64,000 nucleotides of DNA from Spirometra erinaceieuropaei (GCA_902702965.1 CACRXP010000893.1:79911-143910), one strand, 5' to 3'; shown: positions 45,348 to 55,309, counted from the first letter of the stretch. Numbers and translations: made by a program. Notes: generated by a model not told the origin, from the letters alone.

Positions 45348-46038
45348 ACCGCCTACTACCGCCGGTCCCAAAACACATACGGCTGCGGCTTGCCCGCTGT
45401 AGGTTTGGCTATGAAATGGGATCCGACCGGTTTTTCCTTAGAAACTCTTATCTAATGTGCTATGTCGCAGAGAAAACTGCCTTAATATGTTTCCTTTGCA
45501 GTGTTATTAGCAAAATACGCATGTTGCGTGCGATGTCAATAAGCCACGGAAAACGTTTAAGTCGAGGCTTGGGAAAACAAACTACTATAGTTTATGGAAA
45601 ACAGTTGTACACACGGCAAGTAACAGGTGATCCTGGATTGTCGTTGACGAAGGTATCAGATAAAATATCTAATGTTCTGCTGGAGAACTAGTTTTGACAA
45701 TCGATTAATGCAGTCAGAAGTATTCTATCCTTAATAAGTAACACAATGCTAATCGGGCCTTTAACCACACAGTAACACTGCTGACATTTCCGGGCGGCAA
45801 ACAATCCTTATTTCATAATCAGTAAACCAAATAATTTTCTTCTTAACGTGTGAACTGTACTCCAACTGAAAAAGGAAGGTCTTAATTAATAGAACGTCTG
45901 CCGAAAAGACATAATGATACGCGTATGTGTATTGGTTGAGTCCACCGATTCGACATCGACCTTTGTTTGTTATTTGAAGCGATTAGTATCCAGCTTATAC
46001 ATACTTTTTCAAATCCATCATTTTTCTGACCATTAAAG

Positions 46039-46317
46039 CGCCAATAATAAAAGTCTCCGATGTTGGTGGCAGCTGGATGAGGGTTACATTTGAGCCCACA
46101 TTAAAGGCGGATTCATTCGATCTCATTAATACTGCTGTGGCGATGGACGCGGCCGGAACCAAGACCAGTTGCTCCGTCTCGGCAAGTATCCGGGAAATCA
46201 GCTGTGACATTGAGAGTCTCAGGTCTGAAACGGAGTACAGCATTATCGCTAGAACCTGCGTTGGGATGCACTGTAGTGTGGACTCGCCAGCCATTACTGT
46301 AAAAACATTGACAGTAG
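46039..46317 (+). CDS. Host gene FN3-like domain exon, phase 1-1
   Basis: Acceptor ACCATTAAAG, donor GTAAGT, 279 nt (93 codons), phase 1 at both ends. It begins A-P-I-I-K-V, as the previous FN3 exon begins A-P-S-S-F. I-E-S-L-R-S-E-T-E-Y-S-I matches the FN3 L-x-P-x-T-x-Y signature, and T-V-K-T-L-T-V closes the domain. Four Cys (S-C-S, S-C-D, T-C-V, H-C-S) could form disulfides. It joins the first 42-nt micro-exon as G-TT (Val). Confidence 0.7.
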
Positions 46318-46683
46318 GTAAGTAAAGGAAATTTAACACCACATTTTATGAACGGAGAGTCTATATACGGCAAAAGAAAACCAACGCTGCATTCTTTAGT
46401 CACGTTTATTGCATTTCCGTATGAAGCGTTTACTATATAAAGTAATAGGCGAAGCGTTCGAGCAATCTCATTAAAAATGAGGCGCAATTTACAACTGTTA
46501 ACAGAATAAACCACTTTATAACACTGTAAGTGTTTGTGTAAATTTTTCAACTGTGAACATATCATGAAGCATAATGTCGGTGATTACATGTTAACAAAAA
46601 ATCGAATGTTACATCAACTCACCATTAAATACCTGGTTAGCATACATTTGCTGTCCACGTTGTATAAAAAATAGTCAACGTCA

Positions 46684-46896
46684 ATGTGTAAGGTAAAGAA
46701 GGTAGTTTTGCACTTTACCGGTAGAAAGGAGGATTTGGATATCCTACTGAATAAACTCGCAACGCGAGAAATTTTCATAGACTTAGAGAACTGCACCGAG
46801 TGGAGGGCGGACACACAACTATACGTAATAGTTCCTGAAAGACTCAGAAGAATCGCCCAGTCATTCTGTGGGACAGCAGCCTGTGTACATTCATAA
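46684..46896 (+). pseudogene. Possible extra FN3-like fragment
   Basis: A 70-codon open frame with D-L-E-N-C-T-E-W-R-A-D-T-Q-L-Y-V-I-V, which resembles the E-F strand region of the upstream exon (C-D-I-E-S-L-R-S-E-T-E-Y-S-I-I). No convincing splice sites bound it and a TAA closes it before a donor. It could be a decayed domain exon. Low confidence. Confidence 0.25.
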
Positions 46897-46899
46897 TTA

Positions 46900-47786
46900 C
46901 TGATGACAATTTCTGTTAATATAAGAGACAAACTGAAGTTCTTAACATAATATCCGATGCAAAATAAAGGCTTCGATGGAATTGTATTAATTCTAGCGGG
47001 GCTATAAAAACTCGCATTTAAAGCGTTGTGCTTCGAATAATTTGTCTAAAAAACGGCTTAAATGATCAGTACTAGTTAAATATTTAAAGTTATTTCCAAA
47101 AGGTTGTAAGGTGTGCCTCGAATCAAAATGCATATTTCGAATAACAATATATTCATATTTTTGAGTAACACGACAGTTTGCGTTCAAGAAGGCTGGGTGT
47201 CTGCTACGAATAGTGATCTACGCGTTAAAGGGCTAGTATGGTGTCTATAAGAACAGCATTTGCGTTATCAGCGTTTTACAATAGCTAAAGATGAATGCAT
47301 GTGAGACATAAATGTAACACCAGTGATGAACGAAACGCCAAAATGTGGGAAGATTGTGCTTAAATGTAGTCAAACAACTGTGAATAGAGAGCATTGGAAT
47401 TTTGCGTTGGGAATCTTTCCCTGAATAAATGTATTAATTCAGCAAAGCAAAATGATGCCAATTTTCATCCCTAAATGTGTAAATACTGAAATGCGCAATA
47501 GTACGACGTCATTATGCCGGGATAGCTGTACCGCCATGTAGAAGAGATTTGGACAAATATAGATAATATGAAAAGCAGTTCCAAACAGAGCTCTGATTAT
47601 TGAAAAAGTAAAAGCGCCGAATGCGCAAAACCTGCAATCTAAGACAGTGATTAATTCAAAGGAAAGTTGGGGGATTGGACAGAAAAAGAGCCAAAAAAGA
47701 TTATGCTGACTGTTAGAAATATAAAGGATTACATCCATATTGACAGAAAGCAACTGCATTCCTAGGCGAACAAGATAGACAATGTC
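46900..47786. other. Intronic stretch without recognisable features
   Basis: No supported coding, repeat or RNA signal. Precedes the tandem 726-bp units. Confidence 0.35.
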
Positions 47787-48407
47787 ACTTAGATGCTTTT
47801 GTGCATAAAGGCCAGCATTGCAGATGAAATGGGTGGGAGGAAGGAGACCGAAAACTGCTTGTTGCGTTGGGCGATCGTAGATCTGATGACGTGCTCACAG
47901 CAGATGACAAACACGAAGAAAATTATTGTATTGGCTTTGAAAAGCCAGCGCAGAATGAATAGTGCAATTTCGCCAGGAAGCCAGAGAGCGACTTGCAGGA
48001 TAATTTGAAGACGCTTAAGATCAGTAATGAACGAGCAGAAATCAGACCATGCATTGCATGTTTGTGATGATAAAAAGACAGTTTGCCCGCATCATTCTGA
48101 AAAAAACCTAAAAATGCACAGACGTTTGAGCCATTAAGCGCAGTTTTTTGCCAGACGTTTGCCGCAGTCAGTTCATCTCGTCATGAACAATAAAAAGAAT
48201 TAGTTGCATGTCACACTGTAGTCCATGTAACTGCTGATTAGCCGTACGTGGGAAGGTGCCTATTCCCATTAATCGTCCAGTATTGATACATATACTGCGT
48301 TAGGAGATATAACAACTGTATCTGGATGGTGCAACATATGACTGATAATGTTGCATCCCGTCAGTCTTTAATGCATTTCAGCTATTGCATTTTTGATTCT
48401 GGTACAG

Positions 48408-48449
48408 TTACGAAGACCACGCCCGTGTCCACTGCAACACCGACCGGAG
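48408..48449 (+). CDS. Stalk micro-exon 1 (42 nt, phase 1-1)
   Basis: Acceptor TTCTGGTACAG, donor GTAAGC. After G from the upstream exon it encodes V-T-K-T-T-P-V-S-T-A-T-P-T-G, a Thr/Ser/Pro-rich stalk likely to be O-glycosylated. It is symmetric, so it can be skipped without a frameshift. Confidence 0.6.
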
Positions 48450-49133
48450 GTAAGCTGGCATTTGATGATTTTTCAATGCTAGTAACTTAATTCATAGACC
48501 GCCAGTATAGAATATTTCATTTGGATGCTTTAGTGCACAATGTCCAGCATTTCAGGTTAAGTAGGTAGGAAGAAGGAGACCGAAACCTGCTTGTTGCGTT
48601 GGGCGATCGTAGATCTGATGACGTGCTCACAGCGGAGGACACACGAAATTAATGCATGCATTTTGAATAGTCAGCGCAAAATGAATACTGCAATGTCGCT
48701 AGGCAGCCGGTGAGCGACTTGCAGGATAATTTACAGACGCTTAAGATCAATAATGAACGAGCAGACATCGGACCATGCATTGCATGTTTGTGATGATAAA
48801 AAGACAGTTTGCCCGCATCATTCTGAAAAAAACCTAAAAATGCACAGACGTTTGAGCCATTAAGCGCAGTTTTTTGCCAGACGTTTGCCGCAGTCAGTTC
48901 ATCTCGTCATGAACAATAAAAAGAATTAGTTGCATGTCACACTGTAGTCCATGTAACTGCTGATTAGCCGTACGTGGGAAGGTGCCTATTCCCATTAATC
49001 GTCCAGTATTGATACATATACTGCGTTAGGAGATATAACAACTGTATCTGGATGGTGCAACATATGACTGATAATGTTGCATCCCGTCAGTCTTTAATGC
49101 ATTTCAGCTATTGCATTTTTGATTCTGGTACAG

Positions 49134-49175
49134 TTACGAAGACCACGCCCGTGTCCACTGCAACACCGACCGTCG
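49134..49175 (+). CDS. Stalk micro-exon 2 (42 nt, phase 1-1)
   Basis: Same acceptor, donor GTAACT. Encodes V-T-K-T-T-P-V-S-T-A-T-P-T-V. It differs from micro-exon 1 only in its last bases (GTCG for GGAG), which also changes the donor context. Confidence 0.6.
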
Positions 49176-49859
49176 GTAACTTGATATTTGATGATTTTTC
49201 AATGCTAGTAACTTAATTCCTAGGCCACCAGTATAGAAAATTTCATTTGGCTGCTTTAGCGCACAATGTCCAGCATTTGGGTTGAAGCAGTTAGGAAGAA
49301 GGAGAGCGAAACTTGCCTGTTGCGTTGGGCGATCATAGATCTAATGACGTGCTCACAGCTGATGACAAACGAAATTATTGCATGCATTTTGAAAATTCAG
49401 CGCAAAATGAATAGTGCAATTTCTCTAGGCAGCCGGTGAGCGACTTACAGGACAATTTGCAGACGCTTAAGATCAGTAATGAACGAGCAGAAATCAGACC
49501 ATGCATTGCATGTTTGTGATGATAAAAAGACAGTTTGCCCGCATCATTCTGAAAATAACCGAAAAATGCAAAGACGTGTGAGCCTTTAATCGCAGTTTTT
49601 TGCCAGACGTTTGCCGCATTCAGTTCATCTCCTCAAGAACTATAAAAAGATTTAGTTGCATGGCACACATTAGTCCATGGAATTGCTGATTTGCCATACG
49701 TGGGAAGGTGCCTATTCCCATCCGTCGTCCAGGATTGATACATATCCTGCCTTAAGAGATATAACAACTTTATCTGGATGGTGCAACATATGACTGATAA
49801 TGTTGCATCCCGTCAGTCTTTAATGCATTTCAGCTATTGCATTTTTGATTCTGGTACAG

Positions 49860-49901
49860 TTACGAAGACCACGCCCGTGTCCACTCTAACACCTTTCGAG
49901 G
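49860..49901 (+). CDS. Stalk micro-exon 3 (42 nt, phase 1-1)
   Basis: Same acceptor, donor GTAAGC. Encodes V-T-K-T-T-P-V-S-T-L-T-P-F-E. The last base G joins AT of the transmembrane exon at 63,274 to give Asp. The intron to that exon is about 13.4 kb and holds the PLE cluster. Confidence 0.6.
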
Positions 49902-49925
49902 GTAAGCTGTTATTTCCTAACTTTT

Positions 49926-51000
49926 GATTGTCGCATCAGTCTCTTAACATTTTAGACATCTTCTCGATTTGTCGGTATATGTCTTTACTGGATGTGGGCT
50001 TGTTTGTAGTGTACTTAATGCATTTCTCTATGTATGAACCGAAAAGTGTGTCCGCCAATTGTAACTGTGAATCTGTAAGGGGTCGTTTCGCTCATGTTTC
50101 GTTCCCGAAGTGGTAATGGAATCCTCGCCATAGGAATTTGATCAGGGCGTTAAAACCAGATTATTATGGCGCATTGATGTTTCGACTTGATAGTTGAGCT
50201 TATGACCATCTTGATCGGGTGTAAGATGGTCAGTGTCCTTGTCTAGATGCAACGCATAATCTGGAGGGAGATTTTAATTGGTGTTGAAGCAGGTTGAACA
50301 TTTTCCCGCCGGCTGGCTTTATGTTCTTCAGCGTGCCTGGATACAGTATGAGTCAGAGGTGATATGCTTGACATTTTCAGAATTCGAAATGTACACTGCT
50401 CTCAGTTGGTGTGGTAGAATCTGCACTGAAGATTGTCAGTCAATGACTGGTAAACGACTCGTGTATATTTACTGCCTCCCGACTTAGTTTATGATCACGC
50501 AGCGTCGTCGCTCTTGCCAATTTTATGACTGCATATAATATTACCGAGTTAGATGGTTATTGGAGCATTGAGATTTACAAGCTTAATTGACGTGTTGACA
50601 TAAGTCGTTGCTTGTGAACAATGGCATATGTATATCTGTCAAACGAATAATTTCAGAAATTACTCAGTGCCCGACATGGAGTTAAGTCTCCGGGGCATGA
50701 CCTTTAGAGTCAAAACAGAAATGTCAATGAACATTTGAGTCGGAGATAATCGACTGTTGTGGAATAGCCACATAATGCACATTCTACAAAGATGAAGCAA
50801 GAAGAATAGTACGAAATGTGCACATCGAATTGTTATACTTTACTCACTACATAGGCACTAACTAAAAGCGCAGACTCGGGTTATGCTAATATTCTACCAA
50901 TGCGTGAAAAACTTGTAAGGGGCTCGTCTGTTCAGTAAAAATCAACGTTATCTATGTGGTTTCTCGTGTATTAACTCGAAATACTAATAAGTTATAATAC
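49926..51000. other. Intronic stretch without recognisable features
   Basis: No supported feature. A possible acceptor near 50,655 leads to a short frame but there is no domain signal and no donor. Confidence 0.35.
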
Positions 51001-51029
51001 GTTCGATATATATATATATACATATAATG

Positions 51030-51135
51030 ACATTGGACGATCACCAAGTGCTCATGATGAACACACTCGTTCCGTTTTTCATTTAGGGCGCTCTCTCGAG
51101 CCCAACCAGCAGCCGCATAGCGGCGCATGACATAT
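51030..51135 (+). mobile_element. PLE terminal fragment (P6 type)
   Basis: Matches 61,350-61,440: CACTCGTTCCG, GGCTCTCTCTCGAGCCCAAC in variant form, CAGCAGCCGCATAGCGGCGC and TATAGGCAGAATGCTATTA. It runs directly into an inverted SINE tail. Confidence 0.6.
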
Positions 51136-51221
51136 AGGCAGAATGCTATTACCGACAAAGACAAGGGAGACTGGAATGGACATTTCTGGCTTATTGGCCG
51201 TCGACAGCCAGCCATAATCAA
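51125..51221 (-). mobile_element. SINE 3' half, minus strand, truncated by the gap
   Basis: The reverse complement matches 51,425-51,505 (TGGCTGACGACGGCTAATAA-like, GGTAATAGCATTCTGC). It forms an inverted pair with the SINE right of the N gap. Confidence 0.7.
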
Positions 51222-51307
51222 NNNNNNNNNNNNNNNNNNNNNNNNNNNNNNNNNNNNNNNNNNNNNNNNNNNNNNNNNNNNNNNNNNNNNNNNNNNNNNN
51301 NNNNNNN
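51222..51307. other. Assembly gap, 86 N
   Basis: The only run of N in the window. It is flanked by inverted SINE copies, so the true sequence probably contains a palindrome that could not be assembled. Its length should be treated as unknown. Confidence 0.95.
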
Positions 51308-51501
51308 TATTCCCGATCGAAAACCGACAGGGCAACGGGCTCGTGGCCCGGTGGGTAGAGGCGTGGACTTCTAAACCAACAGGTCGCGAGTTCGAGGCTC
51401 GGGTGTAGCACACTTCGGCCTTGGGTATGGCTGGCTGACGACGGCTAATAAGCCAGAAATGGCCATTCCAGTCTCTGTTGTCTTTGTCGGTAATAGCATT
51501 C

Positions 51502-51504
<3 letters not shown>
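51308..51504 (+). mobile_element. tRNA-Arg-derived SINE
   Basis: The head (about 51,338-51,408) resembles tRNA-Arg(TCT): A-box region TGGCCCGGTGGGTAGAG, anticodon arm GGACTTCTAAACC and B-box GAGTTCGAGGCTC. A unique body (GACGACGGCTAATAAGCCAG, then GTCTTTGTCGGTAATAGC) and a TA tail follow. It is not a tRNA gene because the acceptor stem does not pair. A second copy lies at 61,700-61,885. Confidence 0.75.

Positions 51505-51540
<36 letters not shown>
51505..51540. repeat. (AT)n microsatellite
   Basis: 36 bases of alternating AT, as the tail of the SINE and abutting the pLTR of PLE P1. Confidence 0.9.
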
Positions 51541-51543
<3 letters not shown>

Positions 51544-51591
51544 TAACTGATGTAGTGTGCATTCCGAGGTGATATAATTAGAAATTGAAGG

Positions 51592-51666
51592 CTCTTCGGA
51601 AAATTGAGTTGTACTCAAAAATTTTCAAGTCGGTGACACCGACCCGTCGTCAGGCGAAATGAAGAG
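51592..51666 (-). ncRNA. Hammerhead-like motif in P1 pLTR
   Basis: On the minus strand: helix I CTCTTC/GAAGAG and TTCG/CGAA, core CTGACGA, one C, helix II GTCGGT/ACCGAC extended by G-U pairs, GAAA, helix III AATT/AATT capped by TGAGT/ACTCA, then a TTT cleavage triplet. All three helices form, which makes it the most complete candidate. Confidence 0.5.
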
Positions 51667-52042
51667 AGGGAAAGCGAAGTCGGCAGACTAGGTCAGCTTG
51701 CGCGACAGGGCAGACAACGACAAACGGACAGCTGATGTGTGAGAGGGGTGGGCACCTAGTTGTGGTAGGCCGTGGGGCAGGGGGAGGGAAGGAAGAACCG
51801 TTAGGGCTCCCAGTGCTGGAGGCGGTGAAAACGCGGGGGGTGGCGATTGCGAGTCAGTGGGAATGCGTGCGGCTAGTCACTGATGCGGGATGAGGTCGGG
51901 GGGCAATGCGCCGGCGTTGGAGGTGTTAGGGGGGTTTAGGTTGTTGTTACCCTTGTCGCAAAGGGGAGCGGAATGGCGAAACAGTATTCGTCTATGTGGC
52001 CGAGTGGGGGTTAGAAAATGTTGAGGTGTGGGAACAAGACAG

Positions 52043-52966
52043 TTAGGGTGTACGTAGGCTCTCATAATGAGCGTCTAGATCGACGTGGCGGTTGATGCTG
52101 GTCGTGCCAGAATGCCAAGCTTCGAGGAATTCTCGCGCCTGTCTGGTGTTAGCCTTTGCGATCACTTCAGTGCCGTCCCAATTGAAGTGATGGTCATGCT
52201 CAATGGCGTGTGCAAACACGAGGGACAGAGGGTCACGTCGGCGGAGGGCTAACTTGTGTTCGTTAATGCGAGTCCCAAGACATCGGCCTGTATGGCCAAT
52301 ATAAACACAAGGGCAGTTGGCGCAAGCTATGCGGTAGATGACGTTAGTTAGTTGTTCTTTGGGCACTGGGTCCTTTACTCGGCATAATGTCCCGCGTAGG
52401 GAAGATGCGGGCTTATAGGCAATGGAGATGCCAAAGCGTTTTAGTTGCCGGGAAAGTGCTTCAGAGAGTCCCTGAATGTACGGCAGTGAATAGAATTTCT
52501 GCGACGCTCTATCTTCATGAGACTCGGGGTTTGGTAGTTGTCTCTGGCGTCTGAGACAGTTCTTTACGAAACTGGCACGATATCCGTTGGAGCGGAACAA
52601 CCGATGTAAGTAGGCCAATTCTTTCTTAAGTGAGTCATCACTGTTGCAGGTGCGATAGGCCCGATGGAAAAGAGTGCGGACACAGCTTTGTTTATGGGCC
52701 GCAGGGTGATTGCTCCCATAGTTAAGTATGATTTCGGCACTAGAGTCTTTTCTGTGGACGCTTGTCGCTAGTTTGCCATCACGGAGTCTTTGTATGCTCA
52801 CATCTAAGAACGGGAGGGTATCTCCTGTTGCTTCTTCGCGCTTGAACTGTATAGCCGGGAAGACGCTATTTAAGCTCTGATGCAATCGTTCAACTTCCCT
52901 GGTCTTTATGATGACAAATGTGTCGTTCACGTAGCGGAGCCACATTTTTGGTTCGAAGGTGTGCAC
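52043..52966 (-). CDS. PLE P1 RT C-terminal half plus GIY-YIG endonuclease
   Basis: 307 codons. Residues 10-19 are L-R-Y-V-N-D-T-F-V-I, the RT active-site box with the first catalytic Asp changed to Asn. L-P-F-L-D-V (about 48) and R-T-L-F-H-R-A-Y follow. The GIY-YIG domain starts about residue 200 (N-V-I-Y-R-I-A-C, then C-V-Y-I-G-H-T-G), with R-I-N-E-H-K and E-F-L-E-A-W-H-S near the end. Overlaps 52,976-53,464 only by a frame break. RT is predicted dead. The endonuclease looks intact. Confidence 0.8.
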   Translation of the reverse strand: MHTFEPKMWLRYVNDTFVIIKTREVERLHQSLNSVFPAIQFKREEATGDTLPFLDVSIQRLRDGKLATSVHRKDSSAEIILNYGSNHPAAHKQSCVRTLFHRAYRTCNSDDSLKKELAYLHRLFRSNGYRASFVKNCLRRQRQLPNPESHEDRASQKFYSLPYIQGLSEALSRQLKRFGISIAYKPASSLRGTLCRVKDPVPKEQLTNVIYRIACANCPCVYIGHTGRCLGTRINEHKLALRRRDPLSLVFAHAIEHDHHFNWDGTEVIAKANTRQAREFLEAWHSGTTSINRHVDLDAHYESLRTP

Positions 52967-52975
52967 AACATCCTG

Positions 52976-53464
52976 TTATAGTCTCTGCAAGACTAGTTCT
53001 GCAAGCAGCCCCGATATTGGGGAGCCCATTGGGTTGCCCTTTACTTGTTGATAGTACTTGCAATCGAACTGACAATAGTTCTTGAGGCAAAGCTTAAGCA
53101 TGTCTAGAACATGTTCTGTTGGAATGCCAATGGGACATTGCTCTAGACATCGGGCTACGCTGTCAGTCGCTAGGTCATGCGGTATTGAAGAAAACAGGGC
53201 AACAACATCGAACGATAGGATGCATTCGTCAGGACTTACTCCAAGGCCTTGGATCTTTTGTAGGAAAGCCTGAGAGTTTTTGATGCTGTATTGCGATCCA
53301 TTTGCGAGGTGCTTTAAGTGTCTGTATAACCACTTGGCAAGGTTGTAGGTAGGGGATCCAATAAGTGGCACAATGATCCTCAGCGTTGTTTTCAGGTGTC
53401 CATATGGTTTACGCTGAACTAGTACGTCGAGGAACGGTAGTTCGTCGTTGCTTTCGACCTCCAT
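52976..53464 (-). pseudogene. Chimeric frame: P3 fragment fused to PLE P1 RT
   Basis: A 162-codon frame. Residues 1-27 (E-L-P-F-L-D-V-L-V-Q-R-K-P-Y-G-H-L-K-T-T) belong to the region after the active site and match P3 at about 54,930-54,990. From residue 28 (L-R-I-I-V-P-L-I-G-S-P-T-Y-N-L-A-K-W) it is the RT palm of P1, with F-D-V-V-A-L-F-S-S-I-P and K-G-N-P-M-G-S-P-I-S-G. The order is not that of any PLE, so the junction at about 53,395 is a rearrangement. Confidence 0.75.
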
Positions 53465-53664
53465 TGTTAACTGAAAATACCTCTTTGTGCCCGCAGCTCT
53501 CTAGCTCGTTTATCGATGATTTGTTGTAATAGCGTGACGCCGTCTTCGCTGATGACGTCGGTGCACTTTTCGACCTCTAGGCGTAAAACCCCTTTGTGTT
53601 TGCTTAATCGAAGTTGGCAGTCTTGGAGGATTGCCCGAATCATTCGTCTGTCATGAGGTAGCAA
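53395..53664 (-). mobile_element. PLE P3 fragment, minus strand, with internal deletion
   Basis: The N-terminal piece (K-C-T-D-V-I-S-E-D-G-V-T-L-L-Q-Q-I-I-D-K) is joined directly to a piece from after the RT active site. It forms an inverted repeat with the start of the plus-strand P3 at 53,654-53,750. Confidence 0.7.
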
Positions 53665-53840
53665 AGTGCACTGACGTCATCGGCGAAGACGGCGTCACGC
53701 TATTACAACAAATCATTGATAAACGAGCAAGAGAGCTGCGGGCACAAAGAGATGATGAGCTGGCCGCTAAGCTTCGAAGTATAAGCCATTCATCTCGGGG
53801 AGAAGACGAAATCGTTGTCCACAATATGTCCTCTAAGTAG

Positions 53841-54461
53841 GTGACTCCTTCACATTTGAAAGTGCTAAGTCATGAAGCTTGCTTCAACGCCGCTGACGCA
53901 GATGCGGTCAATCTCGTGGCCACGGTCGAGTCGATCCTTAAGCAAACCGGAGAACCGGACGAGAAAACACATCTCATCCGGCAACAAGCTACCTCCTTGG
54001 TGATGGCGCACAAGCCACGTGCAATTATTACCAAAGCGGAGCAGAACGATTTCAAGGCACTCAGGAATGACACCAGCATTGTAATTCTACCGTCAGGCAA
54101 AGGACGTTCCACGGTAGTGCTGGATAAGACTGACTATGTTCAGAAGGCCAACGCTCTGCTGGAGGACCGACAGGCGTACGTCCCGTGTGGTGAGGAATCG
54201 ATAAAAACGTTAGTGACGCAACTAGAGAAAACGCTCGCCGACATGCAATCAAACAAAGCAATAGCCAAATCGGTACGGCTGACCATTAAGCCAACAGATG
54301 CGGCCCCAACACGTTTCTATGGCCTACCGAAGGTACACAAACCCGGTCTCCCTCTCCGAACAAACGTTTCATTGCGCGGAACACCAACATATAATCTGGC
54401 AAAATGGCTATTCCGCAAACTGAGGTCTCTCACCTCGAACGCAGCCACGACCGTCTGTTAG
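53841..54461 (+). pseudogene. PLE P3 RT N-terminal part
   Basis: 206 codons: N-D-T-S-I-V-I-L-P-S-G-K-G-R-S-T-V-V-L-D-K (the PLE P-A-D-K/R-G-x-x-x-V-x-x-x block), F-Y-G-L-P-K-V-H-K-P and L-R-G-T-P-T-Y-N-L-A-K-W. Ends at a TAG after T-T-V-C. The next frame continues after about 54 nt. Confidence 0.75.
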
Positions 54462-54515
54462 GCGGCTCAGTTCTTAGAACGGCTCAAAGGCATCCTACTG
54501 AGCGAAAACGAGGTC

Positions 54516-54953
54516 ATGGTGTCATTCGATGTCACCGCTCTCTTCACTTCGATCCCTCAATGCCTAACAGTCCAAACGCGTAGCGAACTGCTCGAATGCA
54601 AGTACGAAGAGACAGACGAAAGTGTGAAACGGACTCATCACATTCAACTGCTGAAATTCTGCCTGAAGACTTTCTTTTCCTTCGAAGGGAGGGTGTGCGC
54701 ACAGACCAAGGGGACGCCGATGGGATCACCGCTTTCAGGCTTCATCGCAGAAGTGGTCATCCAAAAGGTAGAGAACGAAGTTTTCGAGACCTACAGGCCA
54801 AAATGTTGGACCCGATTTGTAGATGATACCCTTGTCATCATAAAGGGCGAAATGGTTCAAACATTTCACAATGTACTGAGTTCAGTGTCAACTGATATTC
54901 AGTTCACGATGGAGGCCGAAAGCAGGTCGAACTACCGTTCATCGCCGTACTAG
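54516..54953 (+). pseudogene. PLE P3 RT active-site part
   Basis: 145 codons with V-S-F-D-V-T-A-L-F-T-S-I-P, K-G-T-P-M-G-S-P-L-S-G and R-F-V-D-D-T-L-V-I. The catalytic F-V-D-D is intact. A frameshift at about 54,930 ends it in L-P-F-x-x-V-L-V. Confidence 0.75.
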
Positions 54954-55309
54954 TTTACCGGAAACCATATGGACACTTAAAAACAATGGTGTATAGGAAG
55001 GCCGCCAATACGCGTCAAATCCTGAGTTACCACAGCAAGCACCCGTTGTCCCACAAACGCAGCTGTGTACGCACACTATACAAAAGGGCAGATACGCACT
55101 CCAGCGAGCCAGAAGTCTAAAGGTCGTAACTACGCTACCTTTAAAGCCTTTTCATGGAAAACGGGGTCGTAAAGAAGATTGTCAGCCTAGGACAAGAAGT
55201 TAGGTCCGATCGAACACGTGCGATGACGGCGAGCACCCGAACGCTGGCCCCGACAAGATATAAACCCACTGAAAGGAGACTATCACCATCTATAAATACT
55301 GTGAGTCGT

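Larger units (their letters stand above)
47787..49925 (+). repeat. Three tandem units of about 726 bp, each with a micro-exon
   Basis: Units start near 47,787, 48,516 and 49,247 (GCTTTTGTGCATAAAGGCCA and its variants, then TTGCGTTGGGCGATCGTAGA at 47,862, 48,594 and 49,320). Each carries one 42-nt exon at the same relative place (48,408, 49,134, 49,860; spacing 726 and 726). The right halves of units 1 and 2 look identical. Unit 3 is more diverged and lacks the end of the unit. Confidence 0.85.
51541..53394 (-). mobile_element. Penelope-like element P1, 5'-truncated
   Basis: Minus strand. Partial RT from L-R-I-I-V-P-L-I-G-S-P onward (53,394-52,976), RT active site and GIY-YIG ORF (52,966-52,043), then a long non-coding tail with pLTR-like sequence to 51,541. 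It is closest to P4. The tail includes GCATTCCGAGG and TCGGAAAAT blocks that occur at both ends of P4. It abuts a P3 fragment at 53,395. Confidence 0.8.

Noticed and set aside
47787..49925. CRISPR array
   Set aside because: Three long tandem units with exons and long near-identical sequence, no short repeats and spacers. The genome is eukaryotic.
50646..50740. Further host exon after AATTTCAG
   Set aside because: A short frame follows but ends at stops in all phases without a donor or FN3 hallmarks.
51338..51408. Functional tRNA-Arg gene
   Set aside because: The A and B boxes and the anticodon arm are recognisable, but the acceptor stem does not pair and the sequence continues into a SINE body shared with 61,690-61,890.
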